Assembly (NCBI GenBank): GCA_964472295.1
Contig: CAYYJQ010000003.1
Coordinates: forward strand, 21,224-85,223
Direction: 5' to 3'
DNA length: 64,000 nt
DNA from: JAJRZX01 sp964472295
GTDB taxonomy: Bacteria > Desulfobacterota > GWC2-55-46 > JADFVP01
The position numbers and the translations under genes are program-made. A model generated the notes under the pieces. That model was not told where the DNA came from. It made no database searches and saw nothing but the letters and a program-made list of their open reading frames with translations. The number at the start of each line of letters is the position of its first letter. The stretch's first letter is position 1. Below are positions 18,080-26,384 of the stretch, one piece after another.

Positions 18080-19654
18080 CTATCGCATGGCCCCCGAGGG
18101 GTCCATGGGGCCGAGTATCCCGAGGAGCGTATTCATATCAACGGCCTCCCGCACCGTCCGGGCAAGCCCTGCTATATTCTCCTCAAGGCGGGCCGCGTAA
18201 CTCCCAGCCCCCGCCGGGGCATGGTCAAGCCCCGCCCCCTTGAAAAGCCCGCCTAAAAAGGCACGCCTAAGGCCGTCATTATGAAAGAGTCCATGTATAT
18301 AGGTCCCAAGGACAGCGCTGTCTTTGCTCACCGCGCCGTCAAGGATATTCACAGTAGCGCCGCCCCTCTTTGTAATCCTGAATAGAGGCCTCTTCGAGAC
18401 CGTGGACTCGCCAGTGTGTATCTCAAAACCCCTCACCAGCCCCACACGCTCACCCCCGAAGAAGGCGCCAAGCGCCACTGCCTCCACGTTGAAGGTGGAC
18501 TTCCTGGCCCGAAGGGTCGTCTCTATGTCAAGAAGACCGAGCCCCTCCTCTCGCCCCCCTTCTAACTCAACGCCAAGGGGGTCCATGACAACGCGCCCGA
18601 GCATCTGAAGCCCCCCGCATATGCCAAAGACACGCCCGCCGCCAGATATATGCGCCCTTATGGCCTTCTCAAAACCCTGCTCCCGAAGCCAACGCAGATC
18701 CGCCAGCGTGTTCTTCGAGCCAGGGATTATCACGACCCCGGCCCCCTTGATGCGCTTCGGGTCTTCGGTGAACTCAAGGGACACGCCCGGCTCCCCCGCA
18801 AGGGGATCAAAGTCCGTAAAGTTCGATATTCTCGGAAGCCTTATGACCACAATCCGTATGCCGCCGGGCTCTCCTGCGTTCACGCCCGCCCCGCCCCTCA
18901 TGGCCCGCTCAAGGGCCACGCCGTCCTCGTCAGGGAGCCCCATGGACTCCATATAGGGAATGACCCCAAGGGTCTCTATGCCCGTCTTCTTCGTGAGAAA
19001 ATCAAGGCCCGGCTGAAGAAGCGCCCTGTCGCCACGGAACTTATTGATTATAAAGGCCTTTATGAGCGCCCTCTCATCCCTCTCAAGGAGTTCAAGCGTA
19101 CCCACGATGGAGGCGAAGACCCCGCCCCTGTCAATATCTCCAACAAGTATTACCGGGCTTCCGGCCTTTCTGGCAATGCCCATGTTGGCGATGTCGTTCT
19201 CCCTGAGGTTTATCTCCGCAGGGCTCCCGGCGCCCTCCATGACCACCACGTCATGGGCCTCGGAAAGCCTCTCAAAACTCTCCATTACAAAGCCCATTGC
19301 CCGGGCCTTGAAGGCGTGGTACTCCACGGCGCTCATGGAGGCGTGAACGCGGCCATGGATTATCACCTGAGAGACGGAATCCCCGGTGGGCTTCAGGAGC
19401 ACGGGGTTCATGTCCACAGAGGGCTCAATGCCCGCGGCCCGGGCCTGAAGGGCCTGGGCAACGCCTATCTCGCCGCCGTCATCGGTGACAAAGGAATTCA
19501 GGGCCATGTTCTGCGCCTTGAAAGGCGCCACGCTCATGCCCATGTCGCGGAAGATCCTGCATAAGGCGGCGGTGACGATGGTCTTCCCAGAGTGCGAGGC
19601 CGTGCCCTGAACCATGATGATACGCGCCTTTTTACAATTGATTTTCATGCTCAT
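18080..19654 (-). CDS. cobQ: Cobyric acid synthase (CobQ/CbiP)
   Basis: 524 residues. The N-terminal dethiobiotin-synthase-like domain has the ATP loop GTASHSGKT (17-25) and KAQNMALNSFVTDDGGEIG. The C-terminal class I glutamine amidotransferase domain has the nucleophile in GRVFGICGGLQMLG and the histidine in GTYIHGLFHN. It amidates the b, d, e and g side chains of adenosylcobyrinic diamide. Starts at Met1 or Met3 are both possible. No cobalamin riboswitch is visible upstream; that gap holds a repeat remnant instead. Confidence 0.95.
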   Translation of the reverse strand: MSMKINCKKARIIMVQGTASHSGKTIVTAALCRIFRDMGMSVAPFKAQNMALNSFVTDDGGEIGVAQALQARAAGIEPSVDMNPVLLKPTGDSVSQVIIHGRVHASMSAVEYHAFKARAMGFVMESFERLSEAHDVVVMEGAGSPAEINLRENDIANMGIARKAGSPVILVGDIDRGGVFASIVGTLELLERDERALIKAFIINKFRGDRALLQPGLDFLTKKTGIETLGVIPYMESMGLPDEDGVALERAMRGGAGVNAGEPGGIRIVVIRLPRISNFTDFDPLAGEPGVSLEFTEDPKRIKGAGVVIIPGSKNTLADLRWLREQGFEKAIRAHISGGGRVFGICGGLQMLGRVVMDPLGVELEGGREEGLGLLDIETTLRARKSTFNVEAVALGAFFGGERVGLVRGFEIHTGESTVSKRPLFRITKRGGATVNILDGAVSKDSAVLGTYIHGLFHNDGLRRAFLGGLFKGAGLDHAPAGAGSYAARLEENIAGLARTVREAVDMNTLLGILGPMDPSGAMR

Positions 19655-19675
19655 GCCCTGATAAACTGAATTCCC

Positions 19676-19756
19676 CCGTAATGCGAGGGGAAGAAAAACC
19701 GCGCTTTTTCTGTCCCGTCTCTGAATAATTCATGAATGAATTGTTCAGAGGTTCCC
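19676..19756 (-). repeat. Family A repeat, truncated copy in minus orientation
   Basis: Read on the minus strand it begins AGGGAACCTCTGAACAATTC and has hairpin I (with changed loop CATTCAT) and hairpin II (CAGAAAAAGCGCGGTTTTTCT). It is lost after CTCGCATT. It lies between the divergent cobQ and rsmE genes. Confidence 0.75.
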
Positions 19757-19803
19757 TAAAGAGATTATATGTATAATAGCCCTCAAGGCAAAGAGATTTG
19801 TTC

Positions 19804-20568
19804 ATGAAGAGGCCGCCAGGGGAAATCCGCCTTGAGAACAATGCAATGCCCGGCGATGAGGTTATCCTCTCAGGAGAGGCCCTCTCAAGCCTTCTCCTCT
19901 GGGAACCGCGCGCAGGCGAGGCCTTTACGCTCGCCGGCCCCTCGGGGACCCGATACCGCGCAAGGCTCCTCAAACTAAAGACCGGACTTGCCACGCTCCA
20001 AATCTTCGAGGCCTTCCCCGCAAGGCCCGCGCCCAGGGTCCTGCTCCTCATGGCCCTGCCGGAAAAAGAACGCATGGAACTCATAATAGAAAAGACCACT
20101 GAACTCGGCGTCACCGCCATACTGCCCTTCAGGTCCACCCGCTCCATCACACTTGAAGAACGGGAATCCCGGCAGAAAAAGGCCCATAAGTGGCCGGAAA
20201 TAGCAAGAAAAGCGGCAAGACAGTCAAGAAGGGCCTCCATACCGCGCATACTCGAATACACTGGATTTTACGGCGCCATGAAGGCCGCCTTCGAGGCCGG
20301 AAAAGAGTGCGAAGATAGACTGCTCAAGATAATGCTCCATGAGAATGAAAGGCAAAAAGGCCTGAGAGAAACACTCCATGAGGCCGCCGGGCAAGGGATA
20401 AAGGACGCCGTCATACTCTGCGGCCCTGAAGGGGGATTCACAAGAGAAGAAACCAGAGAGGCGCGGGGTAATGGCTTCCTGCCCGTCACACTGGGCCCGA
20501 GAATACTCCGAACGGAAACCGCCGCCATCTTCGCCACAGGACTCGTTATCCACGAACTCAAAGGATAG
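19804..20568 (+). CDS. rsmE: 16S rRNA m3U1498 methyltransferase RsmE
   Basis: 254 residues from ATG 19804 (a TTG two codons upstream is the alternative). The SPOUT-fold C-terminal half carries the diagnostic motifs VILCGPEGGFTREE and LGPRILRTETAAIFA, which form the trefoil-knot SAM site. The N-terminal PUA-like part is present. Length matches the usual 240-260. It methylates N3 of uridine 1498 in 16S rRNA. A TATAAT near 19775 may serve as -10. Confidence 0.94.
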   Translation: MKRPPGEIRLENNAMPGDEVILSGEALSSLLLWEPRAGEAFTLAGPSGTRYRARLLKLKTGLATLQIFEAFPARPAPRVLLLMALPEKERMELIIEKTTELGVTAILPFRSTRSITLEERESRQKKAHKWPEIARKAARQSRRASIPRILEYTGFYGAMKAAFEAGKECEDRLLKIMLHENERQKGLRETLHEAAGQGIKDAVILCGPEGGFTREETREARGNGFLPVTLGPRILRTETAAIFATGLVIHELKG

Positions 20569-20587
20569 AAAAAAGAAGAGAGGTTCG

Positions 20588-20604
20588 GGTGGGCTGCGCC
20601 CACC
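20588..20604. repeat. Family C palindrome
   Basis: GGTGGGC-TGC-GCCCACC followed by an A-rich run, just after rsmE. Confidence 0.8.
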
Positions 20605-20620
20605 AAAAAGAAAAAAGATT

Positions 20621-20667
20621 TTCCCGCTTTCTTTTGGAAAAAAGAAAGCGGGGCAAAGAAAACCAAT
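20621..20667 (-). repeat. Family B hairpin repeat, minus orientation
   Basis: Arms CCCGCTTTCTTTT and AAAAGAAAGCGGG around GGAA, followed by GCAAAGAAAACCAAT, the reverse complement of the ATTGGTTTTCTTTG box. The outer stem here is CCCGC/GCGGG where other copies have CCAC/GTGG or TTAC/GTAA. Confidence 0.88.
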
Positions 20668-20718
20668 AGGGAGTGGGGTAATTGGGGTGGACACGGCCCG
20701 CCAAGCACAGTTAGGTAG

Positions 20719-20735
20719 GGTGGGCACCGCCCACC
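20719..20735. repeat. Family C palindrome
   Basis: GGTGGGC-ACC-GCCCACC followed by six As. Confidence 0.82.
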
Positions 20736-20769
20736 AAAAAAGAATCACAAGATAGAAAGAAAAAGCCCA

Positions 20770-20955
20770 ATGAAGAAAAAAGACCTCTCAAGGATAAAGA
20801 CAGGCCCTGTCTGCATAAAGTGCCCGCACTCCCAGTTCCTCGACCCCGCAAAAGAGATATGCTACAAGACCGGGGGGCTGCACTGCAAGGTCCTGGACAT
20901 AATCGTCGGTAAATACGACCCCTGCCACATACCGGCCAACAACAGTAAAAAATAA
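20770..20955 (+). CDS. Small cysteine-rich protein, possible metal-binding
   Basis: 61 residues starting at ATG. It contains five cysteines: a CIKC pair at residues 15-18, then Cys31, Cys39 and Cys52, spaced through a basic sequence. This pattern suggests binding of zinc or an iron-sulfur cluster, but no named family is recognised. There is no signal peptide. It sits 23 bases before the SpoIIM-like gene and probably shares its transcript. Codon use resembles its neighbours, so it is probably real despite its size. Confidence 0.6.
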   Translation: MKKKDLSRIKTGPVCIKCPHSQFLDPAKEICYKTGGLHCKVLDIIVGKYDPCHIPANNSKK

Positions 20956-20978
20956 ACCAAAAGGCGGCAAAAAAATCC

Positions 20979-21620
20979 ATGGAATACAAAAAAATCCTTG
21001 GGAAGACCACAGCCGTGACCGTGGAAAAGAGGCGCCTCGTCATATTCTTCCTTGCCGCCCACGCCGTCTTTCTCTTCCTCGGAATGCTTACCATGAGCTG
21101 GCGTATGCCCGGGGTACTCGCCCTCAGGGAAGAACTCATGAGGGAAATTCAAGACCTCTTCTACGTCCAGCCCCTTACAGGCCCCCTCGCCACGAGCCTT
21201 GGACTCATGATACTCTATACCTTCTTCTTCAACCTCATCTTCGGGGCCTTCCTGTCCACCACGCTCACGGGCCTTGTAATCGTCATCCCCTATGTCATAG
21301 CCGTCTGGAGGAGTTTTGTCATCGGCATACTCTTCTACGGCATGGACCCCTCACCCATGCAGTCACTCGTCTTCTACGGGACCGCCATACTCGAATTTGG
21401 GGCCTATTCCTTCTCATCGGCCCTGGGCACGGACCTTGGGCTCTCGCTCTTCTTTCCCGGCAGAAAAGGAACGGCCTCGCGCATCGAGGCCCTGAGGATA
21501 ACACTCAACGAGGGCCTCTACCTCTATCTCATCGTGGCCGTGCTGATACTCATCGGCGCCATATGGGAGATAGGCTGGCTCCACTACCTCGGCCCCCTTG
21601 TCCCCCCGATAAAGACCTGA
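20979..21620 (+). CDS. SpoIIM/DUF95-family membrane protein
   Basis: 213 residues with five or six membrane segments. The family features are visible: LATSLGLMILYTFFFNLIFGAFLST, GLVIVIPYVIAVWRSFVIGILFYG, then YGTAILEFGAYSFSSALGTDLG, and a last helix YLYLIVAVLILIGAIWE. In Bacillus SpoIIM helps peptidoglycan degradation during engulfment. Most family members lie in non-sporulating bacteria with unknown roles, and nothing here suggests sporulation. Confidence 0.75.
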   Translation: MEYKKILGKTTAVTVEKRRLVIFFLAAHAVFLFLGMLTMSWRMPGVLALREELMREIQDLFYVQPLTGPLATSLGLMILYTFFFNLIFGAFLSTTLTGLVIVIPYVIAVWRSFVIGILFYGMDPSPMQSLVFYGTAILEFGAYSFSSALGTDLGLSLFFPGRKGTASRIEALRITLNEGLYLYLIVAVLILIGAIWEIGWLHYLGPLVPPIKT

Positions 21621-21752
21621 GCCGGGCCCGCCGTGCAACCTCCAGAAGGCTTCCGGCCATGGGCGCCGGTCACTGCCCGCCGTCCATGGCACGCAAGGGC
21701 AGGCCGATTGCAACAAAAAAACCTCAAATTATTGTTTAACCTCATATTTTTC

Positions 21753-21781
21753 TTGGATTACCTTCCTTCTTGTGCTATAAA
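21753..21781 (+). promoter_or_regulatory. Promoter for the YggS-H1 fusion / proC operon
   Basis: TTGGAT, a 17-base spacer and TATAAA, giving a leader of about 100 bases before the ATG at 21891. Confidence 0.6.
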
Positions 21782-21890
21782 ATGTAACCTTAGCATAACT
21801 TTTTTAAGGCAAAAGTGTTTTCCCTCATCAGGAAAGCCCTGAGTCTGCCTTTTCAAGGCCAGCAAGAATAAAAGAGGGGTCCTTGACGCA

Positions 21891-23258
21891 ATGGCTGTTT
21901 CACTTGGCGAAAACCTCATGGAGGTAAGGAAGAGACTTAAACGCGCGGCCAGAAAGGCCGGGCGCGACATCTCGGAGATAACCCTTATCACTGTCACCAA
22001 GACCATTGAGCCCAGGCTCATAAAAAAGGCCATAAAAGAAGGGCTCCGCGTCTTTGGGGAGAGTTACATACAGGAAGCCCAGGAAAAGATCAAAAAAATC
22101 GGCACAAAAGAAAAAAAATGGCACTTTATCGGCCACCTTCAGAAAAACAAGGCCCGCTTTGCCGTTGACCTCTTTGACTGCATACACTCCGTTGACACGC
22201 CCGGTCTTGCCCGTGAACTCAACAAACGAGCCTCCCGCACCATAGACATCCTCATTCAGGTAAACATATCAGGCGAGAAGACAAAACACGGCGCCACACC
22301 TGACGAGGCCATCGAGATAGCGCGCCTCATGCCCTCGCTCAAGAACCTCAACTTCCGCGGCCTAATGGCCATTCCACCTGCCGTTGACCCGCCCGAGCGC
22401 GCAAGACCCTACTTCATCACCCTCAGGAGGCTCGCCGAGCGCATCAACCGCGAACGCATACCCGGCGTGGTGGTCCACGACCTCTCCATGGGCATGAGCG
22501 CTGACTTTGACATCGCCATTGAGGAAGGGGCCACCATGGTGCGCGTGGGCACGGCCATCTTCGGCCCAAGAGAGGTGGAAGAGAAAAAACCCGCGCCAAA
22601 GGCCGCCAGGAAAAAAACAAAATCAGCAAAAGAGCCCAAAAAGGCCGCGCCGACAAAGAAGGCCGCCGCCAAAAAAACCGCTGCTCCTCCCAAGAAAAAA
22701 CCCCTGAGCGCTAAAAAGACTTCTAAACCCGCCAAAAAAGCCGCTACCCCGAAAAAGACCACAACGCCTGCGAAGAAAAAAGCCCTGAGCGCAAAAAAGG
22801 CTTCTAAACCTGCTAAAAAGTCCCCTGCATCTGGCAAAAAGACGACCTCGGCTAAAAAGGCCGCTACAAAAAAGACGGGCGCGACTGCCCTGAAGAAAAA
22901 GGCGCCCGCCACAAAACCAACAAAGAAGGCCACCACGAAAAAGACTGCAAGAGCAAAGGCGACTGCCTCAACTAAAAAAAAGGCCGCGCCAAGCCCCAGG
23001 GCAGTAACTAAAAAGACTGCCGCGAAGAAGTCTGCCCCGAAAAAAACGGGCGCAACGACTGCGAATAAAAAAACCGCCAAGCCGGCTAAGAAGACCACGG
23101 CCGCGGATAAAAAGGCCGCCAAACCCGCTAAGAAGCCCCCTGCCGCGGATAAAAAGGCCTCAAGGAAAACCCCCGCCGCGCCGGCAACGAAGAAGGCCTC
23201 CGCCAAAAAGTCCAAGACCAACGCGGCAAGGGCCAAAAAGACCTCTTCTAAAAAATGA
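21891..23258 (+). CDS. YggS/PLPBP-family PLP-binding protein fused to a histone-H1-like Lys/Ala/Pro tail
   Basis: 455 residues. Residues 1-229 are a complete YggS/PROSC protein: PLP lysine in TLITVTKT (Lys37), FGESYIQEAQEKI, WHFIGHLQKNKAR, LSMGMSADFDIAIEEGATMVRVG and the final GTAIFG. This family keeps PLP levels in balance. Residues about 230-455 are a low-complexity tail of KKA, KKT, KPAKK and APKK repeats, like eukaryotic histone H1 and the chlamydial or bordetellal Hc1/BpH1 proteins. The two parts are in one uninterrupted frame whose stop overlaps the proC start by four bases, so the tail is inside the operon's translated region. The tail should make the protein bind DNA or RNA; that is inference. 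Confidence 0.9.
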   Translation: MAVSLGENLMEVRKRLKRAARKAGRDISEITLITVTKTIEPRLIKKAIKEGLRVFGESYIQEAQEKIKKIGTKEKKWHFIGHLQKNKARFAVDLFDCIHSVDTPGLARELNKRASRTIDILIQVNISGEKTKHGATPDEAIEIARLMPSLKNLNFRGLMAIPPAVDPPERARPYFITLRRLAERINRERIPGVVVHDLSMGMSADFDIAIEEGATMVRVGTAIFGPREVEEKKPAPKAARKKTKSAKEPKKAAPTKKAAAKKTAAPPKKKPLSAKKTSKPAKKAATPKKTTTPAKKKALSAKKASKPAKKSPASGKKTTSAKKAATKKTGATALKKKAPATKPTKKATTKKTARAKATASTKKKAAPSPRAVTKKTAAKKSAPKKTGATTANKKTAKPAKKTTAADKKAAKPAKKPPAADKKASRKTPAAPATKKASAKKSKTNAARAKKTSSKK

Positions 23259-24121
23259 AGGACCAGACCCCAGCCATAGGCTTCATCGGCTCTGGCAACA
23301 TGGCCGAGGCAATCATCAAGGGTCTTATCTCAACGGGCACCGCCGAGCCCTCGCGCATCATCATCTCCGACCGCATGGAAGCGCGCCTCGTGCACATGGC
23401 AGGCGCCTACGAGGTAAAGATCTCCAACAGCAACGCCGAGGCCGCGAGGGAATCAGACGTAATTTTCATAGCCGTCAAACCCCCGGACGTGCCCGGGGTC
23501 CTACGCGCCATTGCCCCTGAGTTCAACGAAGTACCTCCCGCGAAAGAAGGCGCGGGTAAACTCCTCATAAGCATAGCCGCCGGCGTCACCACCACCAGCA
23601 TCCTCGATTCCCTGAGAGAGGGCGGGCTAAACCTGCCCTTTATCCCCATTATCCGGGCCATGCCCAATATTCCCGTCACCCTCGGAGAGGGCATGACAGC
23701 CCTTGTGCCCGGAACAGGCGCCGACGCGCGTGACATCGAGACAGCAGGCCGCCTCTTCAGCTCTGTTGGACGCGTCCTCACCATTGACGACGAGGGGCTC
23801 CTCGATGCCGTTACCGCCATTAGCGGAAGCGGGCCCGCCTACTTCTTCTACTTCATGGAGGCCCTTGTCCGCGCAGGCACGAAGGCAGGACTTCCCGAGG
23901 ACACGGCAAGGGCCCTTGTGCTTCAGACCGCTGCCGGAGCCGCGGCAATGGCCATCAAGAGCGGTAAGGACATTGAGGAACTCCGGCGCATGGTCACCTC
24001 CCCCAATGGGACCACCGAGGCGGCCCTCAAGGTATTCTCGTCAACAAACTTTAATGAGGTGGTGGAAGAGGCCGTTACCGCCGCCGCGAAGCGCTCAAGG
24101 GAACTCTCAAAGGGAGACTGA
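23255..24121 (+). CDS. proC: Pyrroline-5-carboxylate reductase ProC
   Basis: 288 residues. The N-terminal NAD(P) fold has GFIGSGNMAEAIIKGL, then AVKPPDV and the mid-chain IIRAMPNIPVTLGEGM. The C-terminal dimer domain has the P5C reductase signature around DAVTAISGSGPAYFFYFMEAL and VTSPNGTTEAALKVF. It carries out the last step of proline synthesis. YggS-proC adjacency is very common in bacteria, which supports the neighbour's assignment. Confidence 0.96.
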   Translation: MKDQTPAIGFIGSGNMAEAIIKGLISTGTAEPSRIIISDRMEARLVHMAGAYEVKISNSNAEAARESDVIFIAVKPPDVPGVLRAIAPEFNEVPPAKEGAGKLLISIAAGVTTTSILDSLREGGLNLPFIPIIRAMPNIPVTLGEGMTALVPGTGADARDIETAGRLFSSVGRVLTIDDEGLLDAVTAISGSGPAYFFYFMEALVRAGTKAGLPEDTARALVLQTAAGAAAMAIKSGKDIEELRRMVTSPNGTTEAALKVFSSTNFNEVVEEAVTAAAKRSRELSKGD

Positions 24122-24155
24122 AACGGCAGACGAGGGAAAGGGGAAGGAAGGCTGG

Positions 24156-24172
24156 GCTGGGCTACGCCCGCC
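24156..24172. repeat. Family C palindrome, imperfect
   Basis: A GCTGGGC-TAC-GCCCGCC variant following proC. Confidence 0.55.
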
Positions 24173-24204
24173 AGGAAGAAAAAACAAAGGATAAAGTCTG
24201 ATAG

Positions 24205-24221
24205 GGTGGGCACTGCCCACC
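24205..24221. repeat. Family C palindrome
   Basis: GGTGGGC-ACT-GCCCACC followed by an A-rich run. The tail CAAAGAAAACCAATT at 24241-24255 is an isolated half of a family B box. Confidence 0.8.
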
Positions 24222-24264
24222 AGAAAAAAGCAAGACCAAGACAAAGAAAACCAATTCCCCCTCC

Positions 24265-24293
24265 TTGACGGCCCCCTGAACCAGTGCTAAACT
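24265..24293 (+). promoter_or_regulatory. Promoter of the pyruvate dehydrogenase operon, apparently leaderless
   Basis: TTGACG (24265-24270), a 17-base spacer and TAAACT (24288-24293). The expected start of transcription, six to eight bases on, coincides with the ATG at 24300, and no ribosome site precedes it. Confidence 0.6.
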
Positions 24294-24299
24294 CTCCTC

Positions 24300-25370
24300 A
24301 TGCCCGAAAGAGTCATAAAGACATTTGAGGTCAAATTCCTCCAGATCATTGACGAGCAAGGCCGCGCTGACGAGGCGCTTCTCCCCCCTCTCTCTGATGA
24401 GGAGATACTCCGTCTCTACAGGGGCATGGTCCTCTCGCGCTCATTCAACCACATGGCCCTTGACCTCCAGCGCGAGGGTCGCATAGGCACATACGCCTCC
24501 ATACTCGGACAGGAGGCCGCGGAGACAGGCTCTGCCCTCGCCCTCTCCGATAATGACTGGATATTCCCGTCATTCAGAGAGACGGGCGTCTTCCTTACGC
24601 GCCGATACCCGGCATGGCTCATGTACCGCTACTGGATGGGCGACGAGCGCGGCATGGAGGCCCCGGAGGGGCATAACATCTTTCCCATGAGCGTGCCCGT
24701 GGGGAGCCAGATTACCCACGCCGTTGGCGCGGCAATGGCCATGAAGATAAAGGGCGAAAAAAACGTCGCCGTGACATACTTTGGCGACGGCGGCTCGTCG
24801 CGCGGCGACTTTCACGAGGGCCTTAACTTCGCAGGCGTCTTCAAGGCCCCTGTAATATTCATCTGCCAGAACAACCAGTGGGCCATTTCCCTTCCGCGTA
24901 GCCGCCAGAGCGCCGCCGAGACCATCGCACAGAGGGCCTCTGGATACGGCATACCCGGAATACAGGTTGACGGAAACGACGTTCTCGCCGTTTACAGGGC
25001 AACAACAGAGGCTGTGGAACGCGCCCGCGCGGGAGACGGCGCCACACTTATCGAGTGCTATACCTACCGCCTTGACGACCACACCACGGCAGACGATTCC
25101 TCAAGATACAGGACAGATGAAGAGGTCGCCAAATGGAAGGAAAGAGACCCCCTGAAGAGGTTCAGGCTATTCCTTCGTGACAGGGGCACCCTTACCGAGG
25201 ACATTGAAGAGGCCATAAAGCGCGAGGTGGAAGAAGAAATAAAGTCTGCCGTAAAAGAGGCCGAGGCCTTTGGCGCGCCCGAGCCCTCGGACATAATAAG
25301 ATATACATCAGCCAAACTCAGCAGAAGACAGAAAAAAGAGATGAAGGCCCTTGGATGGGAAAGAGAATAA
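24300..25370 (+). CDS. pdhA: Pyruvate dehydrogenase E1 alpha subunit
   Basis: 356 residues. The thiamine-diphosphate motif runs from YFGDGGSSRGDFHEGLNFA to ICQNNQWAIS (about residues 158-195). The phosphorylation-loop region YRLDDHTTADDSSRYR is present. The N-terminus (YRGMVLSRSFNHMALDLQREGRIGTYASILGQEA) is typical of the heterodimeric PdhA/AcoA/BkdA type. Because E1-beta and E2 follow, it belongs to a 2-oxoacid dehydrogenase complex. Pyruvate is the likeliest substrate, but branched-chain 2-oxoacids cannot be excluded. The stop overlaps the E1-beta start by 16 bases. Confidence 0.9.
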   Translation: MPERVIKTFEVKFLQIIDEQGRADEALLPPLSDEEILRLYRGMVLSRSFNHMALDLQREGRIGTYASILGQEAAETGSALALSDNDWIFPSFRETGVFLTRRYPAWLMYRYWMGDERGMEAPEGHNIFPMSVPVGSQITHAVGAAMAMKIKGEKNVAVTYFGDGGSSRGDFHEGLNFAGVFKAPVIFICQNNQWAISLPRSRQSAAETIAQRASGYGIPGIQVDGNDVLAVYRATTEAVERARAGDGATLIECYTYRLDDHTTADDSSRYRTDEEVAKWKERDPLKRFRLFLRDRGTLTEDIEEAIKREVEEEIKSAVKEAEAFGAPEPSDIIRYTSAKLSRRQKKEMKALGWERE

Positions 25371-26320
25371 CCATTGTTCAGGCCATAAACGAGGCCCTTT
25401 CAGAGGAGATGGAGCGGAACCCCGGCGTAGTTATCCTCGGCGAGGACATCGGCGTTGACGGCGGCGTATTCCGCGTCACAGAAGGGCTCCTTGAAAAATT
25501 CGGCCCGGAGCGCGTAATGGATACGCCCCTTGCCGAGCTCGCCATTGTGGGAACCGCCATAGGCATGGCCGTCTACGGCCTCCGGCCCATAGCCGAGATA
25601 CAGTTCATGGGCTTTACCTACGGGGCCTTTGAGCAGATATTCTCGCACGCAACGCGCATACGCTCGCGATCGCGGGGCCGCTTTACCTGCCCCCTTGTCA
25701 TAAGGACCCCTTACGGCATAGGTATCAGGGCCCCTGAACTCCACAGCGAGTCCACAGAAGCGGTTTACAGCCACATGCCCGGGCTCAAGGTCGTTGTGCC
25801 CTCTACACCCTATAACGCAAAGGGACTCCTGAAATCCGCCATACGCGACGACGACCCCGTGCTCTTCATGGAGCCCGCAAGCATCTACCGCGCCATAAAG
25901 ACAGAGATACCTTCAGAGGATTACGCCCTGCCCCTTGGAAAGGCCGCGGTCCTTCAGGAAGGCCGCGACATTACCGTTATCTCCTGGGGGGCCATGCTCC
26001 ACAGGGCCATGACCGCGGCAGAGGGCCTTGACGCCGAGATTATAGACCTCATGACCCTGAAACCATTTGACGAGGAGACAGTCCTTGAGTCCGTGAAAAA
26101 AACGGGACGCCTCGTCATAGTGCACGAGGCCACGAAGAACTGCGGCCTTGGCGCCGAGATAGCGGCCCTTGTCTCCGAGGAGGCGCTCTTTTCTCTGAAG
26201 GCACCTGTCTTGAGAATAGCGGGCCCCGAGGCCGTGACACCCATGGCAAGGCTCGAAGATGAGTATGTGCCAAGTGTCGAGAGGATACGCAAGGCCCTCG
26301 AAGAGGTAATGAAGTACTGA
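25355..26320 (+). CDS. pdhB: Pyruvate dehydrogenase E1 beta subunit
   Basis: 321 residues, full length. Conserved features are VVILGEDIGVDGGVFRVTEGL, the catalytic-site segment IAEIQFMGFTYGAFEQIFSHATRIRSRSRGRFTCPLVIRTPYG, HSESTEAVYSHMPGLKVVVPSTPYNAKGLL, and the C-terminal transketolase domain ending RIAGPEAVTPMARLEDEYVPS. It overlaps pdhA and precedes the E2 gene by 350 bases of repeat-filled sequence. Confidence 0.93.
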   Translation: MGKRITIVQAINEALSEEMERNPGVVILGEDIGVDGGVFRVTEGLLEKFGPERVMDTPLAELAIVGTAIGMAVYGLRPIAEIQFMGFTYGAFEQIFSHATRIRSRSRGRFTCPLVIRTPYGIGIRAPELHSESTEAVYSHMPGLKVVVPSTPYNAKGLLKSAIRDDDPVLFMEPASIYRAIKTEIPSEDYALPLGKAAVLQEGRDITVISWGAMLHRAMTAAEGLDAEIIDLMTLKPFDEETVLESVKKTGRLVIVHEATKNCGLGAEIAALVSEEALFSLKAPVLRIAGPEAVTPMARLEDEYVPSVERIRKALEEVMKY

Positions 26321-26342
26321 GTGGAGTTAATACAATAATTTC

Positions 26343-26380
26343 GGCTTTCTTTTAAAAAAGAAAGCCTGGCAAAGAAAACT
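26343..26380 (-). repeat. Family B hairpin repeat, minus orientation
   Basis: Arms GGCTTTCTTTT and AAGAAAGCC, followed by GGCAAAGAAAACTGAT. Confidence 0.8.
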
Positions 26381-26384
26381 GATG

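Noticed and set aside
18650..19564. 304-codon frame antisense to cobQ
   Set aside because: A shadow frame without a ribosome site or recognisable domain.
19655..19797. Cobalamin riboswitch upstream of cobQ
   Set aside because: No B12-box-like sequence; the space is taken by a truncated family A copy.
22409..23236. 275-codon frame antisense to the YggS fusion tail
   Set aside because: It is the mirror of the AAG/GCC-rich tail and is a low-complexity Phe/Ala/Leu string.
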